A stretch of DNA of 64,000 bases, from positions 5,604,001 to 5,668,000 of the forward strand of contig NZ_CP095376.1 in the NCBI RefSeq assembly GCF_023008405.1, in the 5' to 3' direction. Source of the stretch: Amycolatopsis sp. FBCC-B4732. Lineage in GTDB: Bacteria > Actinomycetota > Actinomycetes > Mycobacteriales > Pseudonocardiaceae. This document shows positions 23,360 through 32,438 of the stretch, piece by piece (position 1 is the stretch's first letter; each line of letters starts with the position of its first letter). A program made the position numbers and the translations under genes. The notes beneath the pieces were generated by a model. That model ran no database searches. It had not been told where the DNA came from and worked only from the letters and a program-made list of their open reading frames with translations.

Positions 23360-24397
23360 ATGGTCACCGCTCGCGAGATCGCGCAGCTCTGCGGGGTTTC
23401 CGTCGCGACCGTGTCGCGGGTGTTCAACCGCCCCGCGACGGTCAGCGAGGCGACCCGCAGCCACGTCGAGCGCGTCGCCCGGGAGCTCGACTTCTCGCCG
23501 AACGAGTCGGCGCGGGCGCTGTCGCGGCAGCGCTCGGCGATGGTCGGGCTGGTCTGGGACACCGACCACCGGCGGCCCGGCTGGCGGCACCCGTTCCTGC
23601 AGGACCTGTTGCTGGGCCTCAAATCCGCGCTCAGCTCGCACGGCTACCACCTGCTGCTGCTCGCCACCAGCGACGACGCCCGCAACCGCCACCCCGGGGT
23701 GTCGCTGGCCGACCCGATCGCGTACGTCGGCATGACCCGGCGGCACCACCTGGCCGGGCTGGTGCTCATCGACAGCGGGACCGACGCCGAGGCGTTCGGC
23801 ACGTTCGCCCAGTCCGGGCTGCCGTGCGTGGCGCTGGACGTAGCCCTCGCCGGCCCGCGCGCGACCTACGTGACCTCGGACAACGCCGCCGGCGCGGCCG
23901 AAGCCGTCCGGCACCTGGCCGCGCTCGGGCACCGCCGGATCGCCACGATCACCGGCCCGCGCGGCAACGCGCCCGCCGCCGCCCGCACCGAGGGCTACCG
24001 CCGCGGGCTGGCCGAAGCGGGGCTGCCGGTGCGCGAGGACTACGTGGTGACCGGGGACTTCTACCGCGAGAGCGGCTTCGTCGGCATGCGGCGGCTGCTC
24101 GCCCGCAAGGACCCGCCGACGGCGGTGTTCGCGGCCAGCGACGAGATGGCGGTCGGCGCCCTGCTGGCGGCCCGCACGGCCGGGCTGCGGGTGCCGGCCG
24201 ACCTGGCGGTGGTCGGGTTCGACGACATCGAGGTGGCGTCGCTGGTGGACCCGGCCCTCACGACGGTGGCCCAGGACAAACCGGGCTTCGGCACGGCGGC
24301 GGCCGGCGCCCTGCTCGCGATGATCGAGACCGCGGCGGCCCCCGAACCGGTCCGGCTGCCGACGAAGCTGGTCATCCGCGATTCGTGCGGCGGCTGA
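23360..24397 (+). CDS. LacI-family transcriptional repressor
   Basis: The 345-residue regulator starts at ATG 23360 after GGAGG. The N-terminal helix-turn-helix is TAREIAQLCGVSVATVSRVF, followed by the hinge (FSPNESARAL). A periplasmic-binding-protein-like effector domain ends with VVGFDDIEVASLVDPALTTV. It is divergent from the uptake operon and is a natural regulator of it. The recognition helix SVATVSR differs from the SRATVSR of CebR and fits better with the TGTAACCGGTTACA site (inference). Its 3' end overlaps the next gene by 26 nt. Confidence 0.9.
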   Translation: MVTAREIAQLCGVSVATVSRVFNRPATVSEATRSHVERVARELDFSPNESARALSRQRSAMVGLVWDTDHRRPGWRHPFLQDLLLGLKSALSSHGYHLLLLATSDDARNRHPGVSLADPIAYVGMTRRHHLAGLVLIDSGTDAEAFGTFAQSGLPCVALDVALAGPRATYVTSDNAAGAAEAVRHLAALGHRRIATITGPRGNAPAAARTEGYRRGLAEAGLPVREDYVVTGDFYRESGFVGMRRLLARKDPPTAVFAASDEMAVGALLAARTAGLRVPADLAVVGFDDIEVASLVDPALTTVAQDKPGFGTAAAGALLAMIETAAAPEPVRLPTKLVIRDSCGG

Positions 24398-25259
24398 CCT
24401 GGTACTCGGTGCGGATTTCGTCGAGGACGCGCTGGGCCTCGGTAGCTTCAGGGCCGCCTCGGGCGAGCGTGCCGAGGGTCTTCCACAGCGCCCAGCCGCG
24501 GCCGCGGGCCCAGGTCGCGTCGTCGATCGCCAGCCGCTCGCGGAACACCCGGCGGCCCTCGGCGGTCAGCAGCGTCCACGCGATGGCGACGTCGCACGCC
24601 GGATCGCCGGCGCCGCACGTGCCGAAGTCGATGACCGCGGCCAGCTTCCCGTTGTCCAGCAGGAGGTTCCCCGCGGCGACGTCGCCGTGGAACCAGCGCA
24701 CCACCCCGTCCCACGGCGCGTCGAGCGCGGCCTGCCAGATCTCGCCGGTCCGGTCGTCGAGCAGGTGCCGGACCAGCTCGTCGTAGGTGCGGAGGGTGCC
24801 GCCCCGGAACCAGTTGTGCTTCCCCGGCCCGGGCGCGCCCGCCGGGTCGACGTCCTGCAGCGCCGCCAGGAACCCGGCCAGGCCGGCCGCGAACGCGACG
24901 GGATCGTCGATGCGCTCCGCGGTCGCCGGTTCGCCGTCGAGCCAGGGGTACACCGACCACGGGAACGGGAAGTCCGCGCCCGGTCGGCCTTCCGCCAGCG
25001 GGACGGGGATGGGCAGCGGCAGCCGAGGTGCGAGCACCGGGAGCCAGCGCTGTTCCTTCCCGACCGCCAGCGCGTACTCGGCCGCGGTGGGCAGGCGCGC
25101 CGACATCGCGTCGCCGAGGTGGAAGGTCCGGTTGTCCCAGCCGCCGTTCGCCACGGGCCGCACCACGAGCCCGGCCCAGTGCGGGAACTGCTCGGCGACG
25201 AGCCGCCGCACCTGGTCCTCGGTGACGTCGATGCGCCGGGGCGGCGGGCCGAGGCTCAT
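24372..25259 (-). CDS. Aminoglycoside phosphotransferase-fold (APH) kinase
   Basis: The 295-residue protein has the APH/choline-kinase motifs WFHGDVAAGNLLL (catalytic loop) and VIDFGTCGAGDPACDVA (metal-binding DFG-like loop). The N-terminal lobe includes ANGGWDNRTFHLG. The family phosphorylates aminoglycosides, macrolides, sugars or small metabolites; nothing here fixes the substrate and resistance should not be assumed. ATG 25259 overlaps the monooxygenase stop by four bases, so the two are cotranscribed. Confidence 0.85.
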   Translation of the reverse strand: MSLGPPPRRIDVTEDQVRRLVAEQFPHWAGLVVRPVANGGWDNRTFHLGDAMSARLPTAAEYALAVGKEQRWLPVLAPRLPLPIPVPLAEGRPGADFPFPWSVYPWLDGEPATAERIDDPVAFAAGLAGFLAALQDVDPAGAPGPGKHNWFRGGTLRTYDELVRHLLDDRTGEIWQAALDAPWDGVVRWFHGDVAAGNLLLDNGKLAAVIDFGTCGAGDPACDVAIAWTLLTAEGRRVFRERLAIDDATWARGRGWALWKTLGTLARGGPEATEAQRVLDEIRTEYQVSRRTNRG

Positions 25260-26365
25260 CGGGCGCCGGCCTTCGCGTCCCAGTCGATGTGGTGCGCGTA
25301 GACCCAGCCCGGCTTTTCCCCGACGTCCTCGCCCGCGCTCGACGCGACCAGCTTCTCGACCCGCTCACGGCGGAGTCCCTCGTACGCCGCGAACGCCGAC
25401 TCCGGATCCGGCAGATCACGGAGGCACTGCGCGAGCACGACGCTGTCTTCGATCGCCATCGACGCCCCCTGGGCGTCCGCCGGGGCCGCGGCGTGGGCGG
25501 CGTCGCCGACGAGCACCATTTCCGGCGTCGACCAGATCCGCGTCCGCGGGACGTCGTAGGAGTGGCCGCCGAACACCTCGTCGCCCGTCGCGGCGATGAT
25601 GTCCGCGCAGGGCACCGGTTCCCCGGCGAACGCCGCGTGCGCGAACTCGCGCCACCCCGCCGGGGTGACCGCCGCGATCTCCTCGCGGGAGCGCTCGGCG
25701 TCGGGGATGCGGGCGAACCAGAACGTGGCGCCGTCCGGGTCGGTGGTGAAGCCGAAGGCCGCCTCGCGGCCGCGGACCATCCGGTAGATCCCGGCCGCCG
25801 ACGGCAGCCCGGGCGCCCGCGTGTAGCCGTAGACGATGGTCTGGCCGGTGTAGCGCGGCGCGTCGGCGTCCGGGTCGATCAGCTTCCGGACCACCGAGTG
25901 CAACCCGTCCGCGCCGACCAGCACGTCACCCGTTTCGGTGGTGCCGTCGGCGAATTCGGCCGCGACACCGCCCCCGTCCGGCTTCGCGCCGACCAGGCGC
26001 TTGCCCCGTTCGAGCGGGACGGCGCGGCGCGCGGCTTCGTCCTGCAAGACGCGGTAGAGCGTCGCGCGGGTCAGGGTGCGTGGCCCGTCGGGGCCTTCGG
26101 TGCCGAACTCGCGGCGCCCGGCGGTCTCCCCGGTCGGGAGGACCAGCTCGACGCCCTGGGCGGCGAACGAGCTGTCGATCACCGGCCCGTCGGCGCCGAT
26201 CGCGCGCAGGGCGTCCATGCCGTTGTGCATGATCGTGAGGAACGCGCCGATGTCGTCCCCGCCCGCCGGGTAGGCCTCGAACACGACCGGCTCGTGCCCG
26301 GCGAGCTTGAGCGCCATCGCCGTGACCGTGCCGGCGATCCCGCCACCCGCAACCAGTACCCGCAC
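25256..26365 (-). CDS. FAD-dependent monooxygenase (PHBH fold)
   Basis: The 369-residue flavoprotein has the dinucleotide motif VLVAGGGIAGTVTAMALKLA at the N-terminus, the DG motif DVLVGADGLHSVVRK near residue 155, and the second FAD motif VLVGDAAHAAAPADAQGASM near 285. The family hydroxylates aromatic or polyketide substrates using NAD(P)H and oxygen. It is the first gene of a two-gene unit with the APH-fold kinase. The substrate is unknown; no biosynthetic cluster genes are adjacent. Confidence 0.87.
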   Translation of the reverse strand: MRVLVAGGGIAGTVTAMALKLAGHEPVVFEAYPAGGDDIGAFLTIMHNGMDALRAIGADGPVIDSSFAAQGVELVLPTGETAGRREFGTEGPDGPRTLTRATLYRVLQDEAARRAVPLERGKRLVGAKPDGGGVAAEFADGTTETGDVLVGADGLHSVVRKLIDPDADAPRYTGQTIVYGYTRAPGLPSAAGIYRMVRGREAAFGFTTDPDGATFWFARIPDAERSREEIAAVTPAGWREFAHAAFAGEPVPCADIIAATGDEVFGGHSYDVPRTRIWSTPEMVLVGDAAHAAAPADAQGASMAIEDSVVLAQCLRDLPDPESAFAAYEGLRRERVEKLVASSAGEDVGEKPGWVYAHHIDWDAKAGAR

Positions 26366-26432
26366 CCTGCTCCCCCTCGTGGACTCCGCGTGCCGCCGGC
26401 CACGACGTTACCGTGGCGGCGGCACGCGGGGT

Positions 26433-27407
26433 TCACTCCTTCGCGCCACTGGTGGCGATGTCGCCGTTGAGACCGCGCGGGAAGAAGCCGCCCGAGGACA
26501 CCTTGTCCGGGTTGAGGTAGGCGATGTTGAGCACGCGGTCGGCCGAGCGCCCGAACGCGATGCCGTTGGCGTCCGCCGGGACGAGGTTCGCCTTGCCGTC
26601 CTTGAGCACGCCTTCGTCGTCGTCGGCCTTGCCGTCGAGGCTGTCGCGGGCGTCGGAGATCTTGTTCGTGACGTCGCCGAGGCCGCGTTCGAACAGCTGG
26701 CCGCGCACGATGCCCGCGTGGTAAGCCTCGACCGCGAGGATGCCCGCCGCGGCGTCGAGGAACGTCTTGTTGTTGACCAGCGGCGCCGCGCCCTTGTAGG
26801 CGGACACGCCGACGTCTTCGAACAGGTACGCGGCGAGCAGGAAGTTGTTCTCGCTCGCGAACGGGTCGAAGGTCTGGCCTTCCTTGATCAGCCCCGCGGC
26901 CTGCATGGCGGCGGTGAAGCTGTTCTGGAAGTCGATCTCCGGCTGCGCGACGGCGGCCTTGTCGAGCGCCTTGCGCAGGAAGGTCACGTGCGCGACCTCG
27001 TCGCCGGCGATCTCCTGCACGATCTGCTTGGTGTGCTCGCTCTTGAACTTGACCGCGTGCCCGCCGGAGACCTTGCCGAGGTTGCCGATGCCGTTGACGT
27101 ACTTCTCGTTCAGCCCGTAGCCGTAGACGGCGAACGAGTAGAGGTTCGCCTCCAGGTACTCCAGGTTGAGCGCGAAGTTCAGCACGGCGGCGTCGCTCGC
27201 CGCCTCCTTGGCGGCGTCGCCGCCCTGCGCGCCGTACTGCTGCGTGGCACCGGCCGAGCCGAGGCCCAGCGACAGCGCTGTGCCGAGCGCACCGGCGCCC
27301 GCGACGCCGAGCCCCGCCGCTCCCGCAGCCTTGAGGAAGCGGCGGCGGTCGGTCGCGTTCTCCGCGCTGCGCTCGATCAGCTGCCGTGTGTAGCGTTTTC
27401 CGAACAC
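26433..27407 (-). CDS. Tat-exported ferritin-like protein
   Basis: The 324-residue protein starts at GTG 27407, 8-9 nt after GAGAGGA; an earlier in-frame GTG at 27449 lacks a site. Near residue 20 it has a twin-arginine signal, DRRRFLKAAGAAGLGVAG. The mature part is a four-helix ferritin-like domain with paired Glu/His motifs (LNLEYLEANLY, EIAGDEVAHVTFLRK and AVEAYHAGIVRG). Related proteins are called desiccation-associated in bacteria and plants. Iron or manganese binding outside the membrane is likely. Monocistronic in this context. Confidence 0.82.
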   Translation of the reverse strand: MFGKRYTRQLIERSAENATDRRRFLKAAGAAGLGVAGAGALGTALSLGLGSAGATQQYGAQGGDAAKEAASDAAVLNFALNLEYLEANLYSFAVYGYGLNEKYVNGIGNLGKVSGGHAVKFKSEHTKQIVQEIAGDEVAHVTFLRKALDKAAVAQPEIDFQNSFTAAMQAAGLIKEGQTFDPFASENNFLLAAYLFEDVGVSAYKGAAPLVNNKTFLDAAAGILAVEAYHAGIVRGQLFERGLGDVTNKISDARDSLDGKADDDEGVLKDGKANLVPADANGIAFGRSADRVLNIAYLNPDKVSSGGFFPRGLNGDIATSGAKE

Positions 27408-27536
27408 CGGGGGACGTCCTCTCGTGACGAGTTCGTCCACCTCACCCACCGGTCATACGTACGAGGACGGCCCCCGGCTCGGTCAAATCGGGAAAAAGTT
27501 CTTGCCGATTCTATTCGTGCAGGTCACAGCCCCTGT

Positions 27537-28778
27537 TCAGGCGCGCTCGGCGACGGCGAGCCGGACGCAGACGGCCAGCGCGCGGACGGCCTCTTCGACC
27601 TCGGCGAGCTTCGGGAAGGTCGGCGCGATCCGGATGACGGCGTCGGCCGGGTCGTTGCCGTGCGGGTGCGTCGCGCCGGCGGGGGTCAGGGCGACCCCGG
27701 CCTCCTTGGCCAGCCGCACGACCTCCTTCGCGGTGCCCGCGGGGACGGTCAGCGTGATGAAGTACCCGCCGGTCGGCTTGGTCCAGGACGCCAGGTCCGC
27801 GAGCTCCTCGGTGAGGATGCGGTCGACGGCCGCGAACTTCGGCCCGATGATCTCGGCGTGCTTGCGCATGTGCGCGCGGACGCCGGCCTCGTCCTTGAGG
27901 AAGTGGGCGTGGCGCAGCTGGTTGACCTTGTCCGGGCCGATGGTGCGCTTGCCGATGTTGCCCGTCCACCAGGCGAGGTTGGCCTCGGAGGCGCCGAAGA
28001 ACCCGACGCCGGCTCCGGCGAGGGTGATCTTGGAGGTCGAGCCGAAGACGAACACGCGGTCGGCGTTGCCGGCCTCGGTGGCCAGCGCCAGCAGGTCGGC
28101 CAGCTCCGGCTCGTCGTCGGTGAGGTGGTGCACGGCGTAGGCGTTGTCCCAGAAGATCCGGAAGTCCGGCGCCGCGGTGCGCATGGTGGCGAGCCGCTTG
28201 ACGACGTCGTCACTGAACGTGACCCCGGTGGGGTTGCTGTACTTCGGCACGCACCAGATGCCCTTGACGGTCGGGTCCTCGGCGACCAGCGTCTCGACGG
28301 CGTCCATGTCCGGGCCTTCGTCGGTCATCGCGACCGGGACGAGCTCGATGCCGAACCGCTCGGTGAGCGCGAAGTGCCGGTCGTACCCCGGAACGGGCGC
28401 GAGGAACTTGACCTGCGGCTCGTCGGCCCACCGGCGCTCGGCCCCGGGCAGCTTGCTCAGCAGCGCCTGGACGACGGCGTCGTGCATGAGCTCGAGGCTG
28501 GAGTTCCCGGCGGCGAGCAGCTGCTCGGCGGGAACCTGCAGCGCACCGGCGAAGACGCGGCGCAGCTCGGCCAGGCCCTTCAGGCCGCCGTAGTTGCGGA
28601 CGTCGGTGCCGTCCTCGGCCTTGAAGGAGCTGTCGCCGGGAAGGCTCAGCAGCGCGTTCGAAAGGTCGAGCTGCTCGGGCGACGGCTTGCCACGGGTGAT
28701 GTCCAGGGAGAGGCCTCGGCCGACCAGGGCCGCGTAGTCGCTGCGGGCCGTGTCGACGTCGACGGAAGCAGTGGTCAT
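27537..28778 (-). CDS. Aspartate aminotransferase, Rv3722c type
   Basis: The 413-residue PLP enzyme belongs to the atypical MocR-like aminotransferase group that includes mycobacterial Rv3722c, the main aspartate aminotransferase there, and corynebacterial AspT. Shared text includes DITRGKPSPEQLDLSN, PVPGYDRHFA, RIFWDNAYAVH and FGSTSKITLAG with the PLP-binding Lys. It interconverts aspartate/2-oxoglutarate and oxaloacetate/glutamate. ATG 28778 gives the expected length. It is flanked by unrelated genes, so it is probably monocistronic. Confidence 0.88.
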   Translation of the reverse strand: MTTASVDVDTARSDYAALVGRGLSLDITRGKPSPEQLDLSNALLSLPGDSSFKAEDGTDVRNYGGLKGLAELRRVFAGALQVPAEQLLAAGNSSLELMHDAVVQALLSKLPGAERRWADEPQVKFLAPVPGYDRHFALTERFGIELVPVAMTDEGPDMDAVETLVAEDPTVKGIWCVPKYSNPTGVTFSDDVVKRLATMRTAAPDFRIFWDNAYAVHHLTDDEPELADLLALATEAGNADRVFVFGSTSKITLAGAGVGFFGASEANLAWWTGNIGKRTIGPDKVNQLRHAHFLKDEAGVRAHMRKHAEIIGPKFAAVDRILTEELADLASWTKPTGGYFITLTVPAGTAKEVVRLAKEAGVALTPAGATHPHGNDPADAVIRIAPTFPKLAEVEEAVRALAVCVRLAVAERA

Positions 28779-28841
28779 GGCGTCAACGCTAAACCCGGCG
28801 TCGATACCATTTCGGGGCGGGTCCTGGCTAGGGTGGATCGT

Positions 28842-29318
28842 GTGCACCTAGTAGTCCACGCCGACCAGCGCCAGTTCTCGTTGCGCGACTCCGGTTCCAC
28901 CCTGACGGGCAGCGGCTGGACCCCCGAGGCCCTCGACCACCGGATCGCGGCGGAGCCCGGCGGAATCGCGATCGTGACGGCCCGCTCGGACGTGGTGGAG
29001 TCTTCGGTGACGCTGTGCCCTTCGGCGCCTTCGGTGGTTGCGGAGGCGGAGCACGTGGTGGAAGCGGATCTTCCGGTCGCGAGCGGGAAACTCGTGATTT
29101 CCGGGCCTGCCGACTATCCGTGGCAGGAAAAGTTCTTTTCTGTGTTGCCAGGGTTGTACCGGGCTCGGGTTTCGTATGTGCCGGCTGGGCCGCCGTCGGT
29201 TACTTGGAACGAGCACGAGTTCGGGGAGCACTACCGGTACGTGGTGGAGTTGTGGCCGGTGTCGTCGGCATCCGGGGTCGAGGTGCTGCGGCAGGGAGCT
29301 TCGGTTTGGGACGGGTAG
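28842..29318 (+). CDS. Conserved protein of unknown function
   Basis: The 158-residue protein starts at GTG 28842, with TAGGGT 7 nt upstream, suggesting a leaderless transcript; GTG 28833 is an alternative. The sequence is beta-rich and acidic: HLVVHADQRQFSLRD at the start, FFSVLPGLYRARVSYVPAG in the middle, and YRYVVELWPVSS near the end. I recognise no family. It is divergent from the aminotransferase gene. Immediately after its stop the DNA becomes a long degenerate repeat array. Confidence 0.6.
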   Translation: MHLVVHADQRQFSLRDSGSTLTGSGWTPEALDHRIAAEPGGIAIVTARSDVVESSVTLCPSAPSVVAEAEHVVEADLPVASGKLVISGPADYPWQEKFFSVLPGLYRARVSYVPAGPPSVTWNEHEFGEHYRYVVELWPVSSASGVEVLRQGASVWDG

Positions 29319-31062
29319 GGGTGCCGGCCGGGGTTGGGGTGGGCGGGCGGGAGTTCGCGGGTAGGTGCCGGGGCGGTCGGTTGGCTGGGGCTGCGCTGCT
29401 GGGTCGGGCATTGCTCGGGCGGGCGATGCTCGGACGGCAGCGCTGGGACGGGCAATGCCCGAGCGGAAGGCGGGCAGAGCTCGGAGCGTATTGCTCGGGC
29501 GGGCGGCGCCCGGGAGGCAGTGCTCAGGCATCGTTGAGGTAGGCAGTATTGGGGCAGGCAACGCTTGGCGGGCACCGCTCGGGCGAACGTGCTCGGGCAG
29601 GCAGCACTGAGGCAGCACCGGCTTGGGCAGGCACCCGGTCGGGTGAGCAGCGCTGGGGCGAGAAACGCTGGGGCGGAAGCACCGCGGGAGGACCAGCGCT
29701 CGGGTGGGCACCGCCGGAGAGGCCAGCGCTCGCGGGGAAAGCACAGGGGCGCGCAGTGCTCCGGGGTGCAGTGCTCGGGTAGCAACGTTGCGCGGACACC
29801 GCGGGGTACGGCCGAGGTAGACAGCGTTCGGGCGGAAGCACTGGGGACCGCGCTCGAACGGAAACCACTCGGAGAGGCGCGCCGGAACGGGCAGTGCTCA
29901 CGCGGAAAGCATTGGGCGGCGATGCTTTCGCGGAAAGCGCTCGGGTGCGCAGTACGGGCAGACACCACTGAGGTGGGCAGAACGGGGGCGGAAACCACTC
30001 GGGTGAACAGCACAGGCAGAGACCGCTGAGGTGGGCCAAAACTGGAACGGAAAGCACGCGGGCGGGCAAGTCTGAGTAGACACGCTGGAGTCGGCAGCGC
30101 TCGGAGACAGTGCTGGGGCGGGCTGCGCTCGGGGACAGTGCCCGGACGGGCAACGCTCGGGCGAGCTGCGCTCGGAGACTGCGCTCGAGCGGGCAGTACT
30201 GGGGCGAGCTGCACTGGGAGACAGCACTCGGGCGGCCAATGCTCGGGCGAGCTGCGCTCGGGGACAGTGCCCGGACGGGCAAAACTAGGGCCAGATGCGC
30301 TCCGAGACCGTGCCCGGGCAGGCAATGCTGGGCCAGATGCGCTCGGAGACCCTGCTCGGACGGGCAGTGCTGGGGCCAGCTGCGCTCGGAGACCCTGCTC
30401 GGACGGGCGGGCTGGGGGCGAGCTGCGCTCGGAGACTGTGCTCGATCCGGCAATGCTGTAGCGAGCTGCGCTCGGAGACCGTGCTCGGACGGGCAGTACT
30501 GGGGCCAGCTGCGCTCGGAAACCGTGCCCGAACAGGCAAGAGCTGTGGCGAGCTGCGCTCGAAGACTCTGCTTGAGCAGCAATGCTGGAGCTAACTGCGC
30601 TCGGAGACCCTGCTCGGACGGGCGAGCTGGGGACGAGCTGCGCTCGGAGACTGTGCTCGATCCGGCAATGCTGTAGCGAGCTGCGCTCGGAGACCGTGCT
30701 CGGACGGGCAGTGCTGGGGCCAGCTGCGCTCGGAAACCGTGCCCGAACAGGCAAGAGCTGTGGCGAGCTGCGCTCGAAGACTCTGCTTGAGCAGCAATGC
30801 TGGAGCCAACTGCGCTCGGAGAGCGTGCCCGGGCAGGCAAGTGCTGGAGCGAGCTGCGAGGGGGACGGTGCTCGGGCGGGCAAATGCGGGGGTTGGACGT
30901 GCCGGGGCGGCGATAGTCCTCGGATATCCAACGGGGTGCGGTGTGGGGTCGGGGGTGGAGGGCGATTGGTGGTCGCTGGGGAGTGTTGGCGGAGGCACGT
31001 TGTGGGGGCGTGGGTGTAGGCCCGTAGCCGGTGGCTGCGGGCCTTTCCCATATGTGGTTGTG
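29319..31062. repeat. Degenerate tandem repeat array (unit about 43 bp), gene-free
   Basis: About 1.74 kb lie between convergent genes. From 30122 to about 30895 there are 18 recognisable units of 42-44 bp, starting at 30122, 30165, 30208, 30251, 30294, 30336, 30379, 30422, 30465, 30508, 30552, 30594, 30637, 30680, 30723, 30767, 30809 and 30853. Each opens with a variant of GCTGCGCTCGGAGACCGTGC and ends CGGGCAGTGCTGGGGC plus a 2-3 base junction. Many junctions form the small palindrome CGAGC-TGC-GCTCG. From 29320 to 30120 the same motifs are more decayed. Long frames on both strands are by-products: a 43-bp period cannot keep a frame, and they encode only Arg/Ser/Pro/Ala strings. Confidence 0.9.
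30379..30808. repeat. 215-bp higher-order direct duplication inside the array
   Basis: Five consecutive units (30379-30593) are copied as the next five (30594-30808). By eye the two blocks differ at about five positions. The period comes from units of 43, 43, 43, 44 and 42 bp, and the odd unit lengths are preserved in the copy. This marks a recent duplication inside an older array. Confidence 0.9.
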
Positions 31063-32286
31063 TCAGGCTGCGAATGGGAGTGGCTGGTGGATGTTGTTGC
31101 GCCTGGGTTTTCGGTGCTTGTCCAGGAACACCGGGGGTAGGAACTCGGGGTGGCCGTCGGCCGCGAGGCGGACTTGCCAGCCGGAGCGGTGCATCAAGCG
31201 GTGGTGATGCGCGCAGAGCAGGACCAGGTTCGCGAGATCGGTGGGGCCGCCGTCGGCCCAGTGGCGGATGTGGTGGCCTTGACAGTGCCGCGGTGGGTGG
31301 TGGCAGCCGGGGAAGGCGCAGCCTCGGTCGCGGAGGAACAGGGCTCGGCGGAGGCCGGGTGAGATCAGGCGGCGGGCTCGGCCCAGGTCCAGGGGTTCGC
31401 TGGTGGCGCCGAGGACGGTGGGGATCAGTTTGCAGTCGCAGGCGTGGATGCGGGCCTCGACCGCGGAGATCAGGCCGGTGTCGCCCAGGGTCGCCTGGCC
31501 GAGGCCGGATTGCAGGTCCGACAGGGAGACGGCGACTAGGACGTGGGCGCGTTCACCGGCCTGCGTCGGGAGCTCTGGGGAGTTGAGGGCGAGGTCGATG
31601 GCGTCGGAGAAGGCGTCGCCGTAGCGTTCCTGTAGGGAACGGAAGTCTCCGCCGTCGTCGGCGGTGCGGCGTTCGGCCAGGGCGTCGAGTAGGGCGCTGG
31701 CTCGGGTGCCGGTTTCGTCGTCGAAGCGGCCTGTGAGTTCCCAGGTTCCGGTGCGCCTGCGGCGTAATGAGAGTTCGCGGGTCGGGGTGGCGGGCTCGAC
31801 ATCGACCGGCTCGGTGCCGTCGGGGTCGAGGTGGGCCAGGATTCGGGTGCCGAGGGCGGCGACTTGTTTGTGACCCGCGTCGGCGGCGAAGGCGAGCAGG
31901 TCCTGTTCGACGGAGTCGCGGTGTTCGAGCGGGATGGGAGTCAGGGCGGTGATGATGGTGTCGATCATCGGGGTGCTCAGGGCGCCCGTCAGGGCGGCAG
32001 CGCCGGTGGCGGGGGCGAGAGCGGGCGGCGAGTCGAGGGTGTGCGCAGAGGTGAGGGCCTGGGCTCGGGTGACCGTGCGCTGGGCAGCCGTATGGGGAAT
32101 GTCCGCGAGGTGTTCCAGCAACCGGGCAACCGAGCGGTACCCGAACAGTTCCATGACGCCGCGGGATTCGATTTCCGCCAGCAGAGTCCCGATTTCCGCC
32201 TCGGCAGACCGCACGACGGTGAGCAGCCCACGGAGACGGTCGGCCAAAGCCTCCGCGTCTGTCTGCCACACCGCTTCTCTTTCCAC
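31063..32286 (-). CDS. DUF222/13E12-type HNH endonuclease
   Basis: The 407-residue protein has an N-terminal helical DUF222 domain and a C-terminal HNH domain (RDRGCAFPGCHHPPRHCQGH, then HIRHWADGGPTDLANLVLLC and AHHHRLMH). Cys pairs bind the structural zinc and the His cluster is catalytic. This architecture matches the mycobacterial 13E12 repeat-family proteins, which are abundant and often associated with mobile DNA. GTG 32286 follows TAATCT by 6 nt, pointing to a leaderless transcript. It lies between the 43-bp array and the mce4 operon. Confidence 0.88.
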   Translation of the reverse strand: MEREAVWQTDAEALADRLRGLLTVVRSAEAEIGTLLAEIESRGVMELFGYRSVARLLEHLADIPHTAAQRTVTRAQALTSAHTLDSPPALAPATGAAALTGALSTPMIDTIITALTPIPLEHRDSVEQDLLAFAADAGHKQVAALGTRILAHLDPDGTEPVDVEPATPTRELSLRRRRTGTWELTGRFDDETGTRASALLDALAERRTADDGGDFRSLQERYGDAFSDAIDLALNSPELPTQAGERAHVLVAVSLSDLQSGLGQATLGDTGLISAVEARIHACDCKLIPTVLGATSEPLDLGRARRLISPGLRRALFLRDRGCAFPGCHHPPRHCQGHHIRHWADGGPTDLANLVLLCAHHHRLMHRSGWQVRLAADGHPEFLPPVFLDKHRKPRRNNIHQPLPFAA

Positions 32287-32438
32287 ACAACAAGATTACC
32301 TGAGTCCGAACGCGTGTTCATCACTCGATCAGGTGGCGATGATCGTTGCGTGGGGAATCGGCGCTGCCGACCACCACACAAAGGCAACCACCACGAGCGC
32401 CGATTTCCCACGCACCGGCGAAGCCGCATCAGTAAAGC

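Noticed and set aside
24372..25259. Aminoglycoside resistance gene
   Set aside because: Only the general APH fold is evident. The fold is shared by many metabolic kinases, and the partner is a flavin monooxygenase.
30122..30895. Possible CRISPR array
   Set aside because: Units are contiguous and degenerate along their whole length, with no unique spacers alternating with constant repeats, and no cas gene is present.
29231..31051. A 606-codon minus-strand open frame, and other long frames, across the repeat array
   Set aside because: The 43-bp unit is not a multiple of three, so each repeat is read in a different frame. Several overlapping frames are open at once, composition is Arg/Ser/Pro/Ala noise, and there is no domain or credible start. 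The openness follows from few stop codons in GC-rich DNA.
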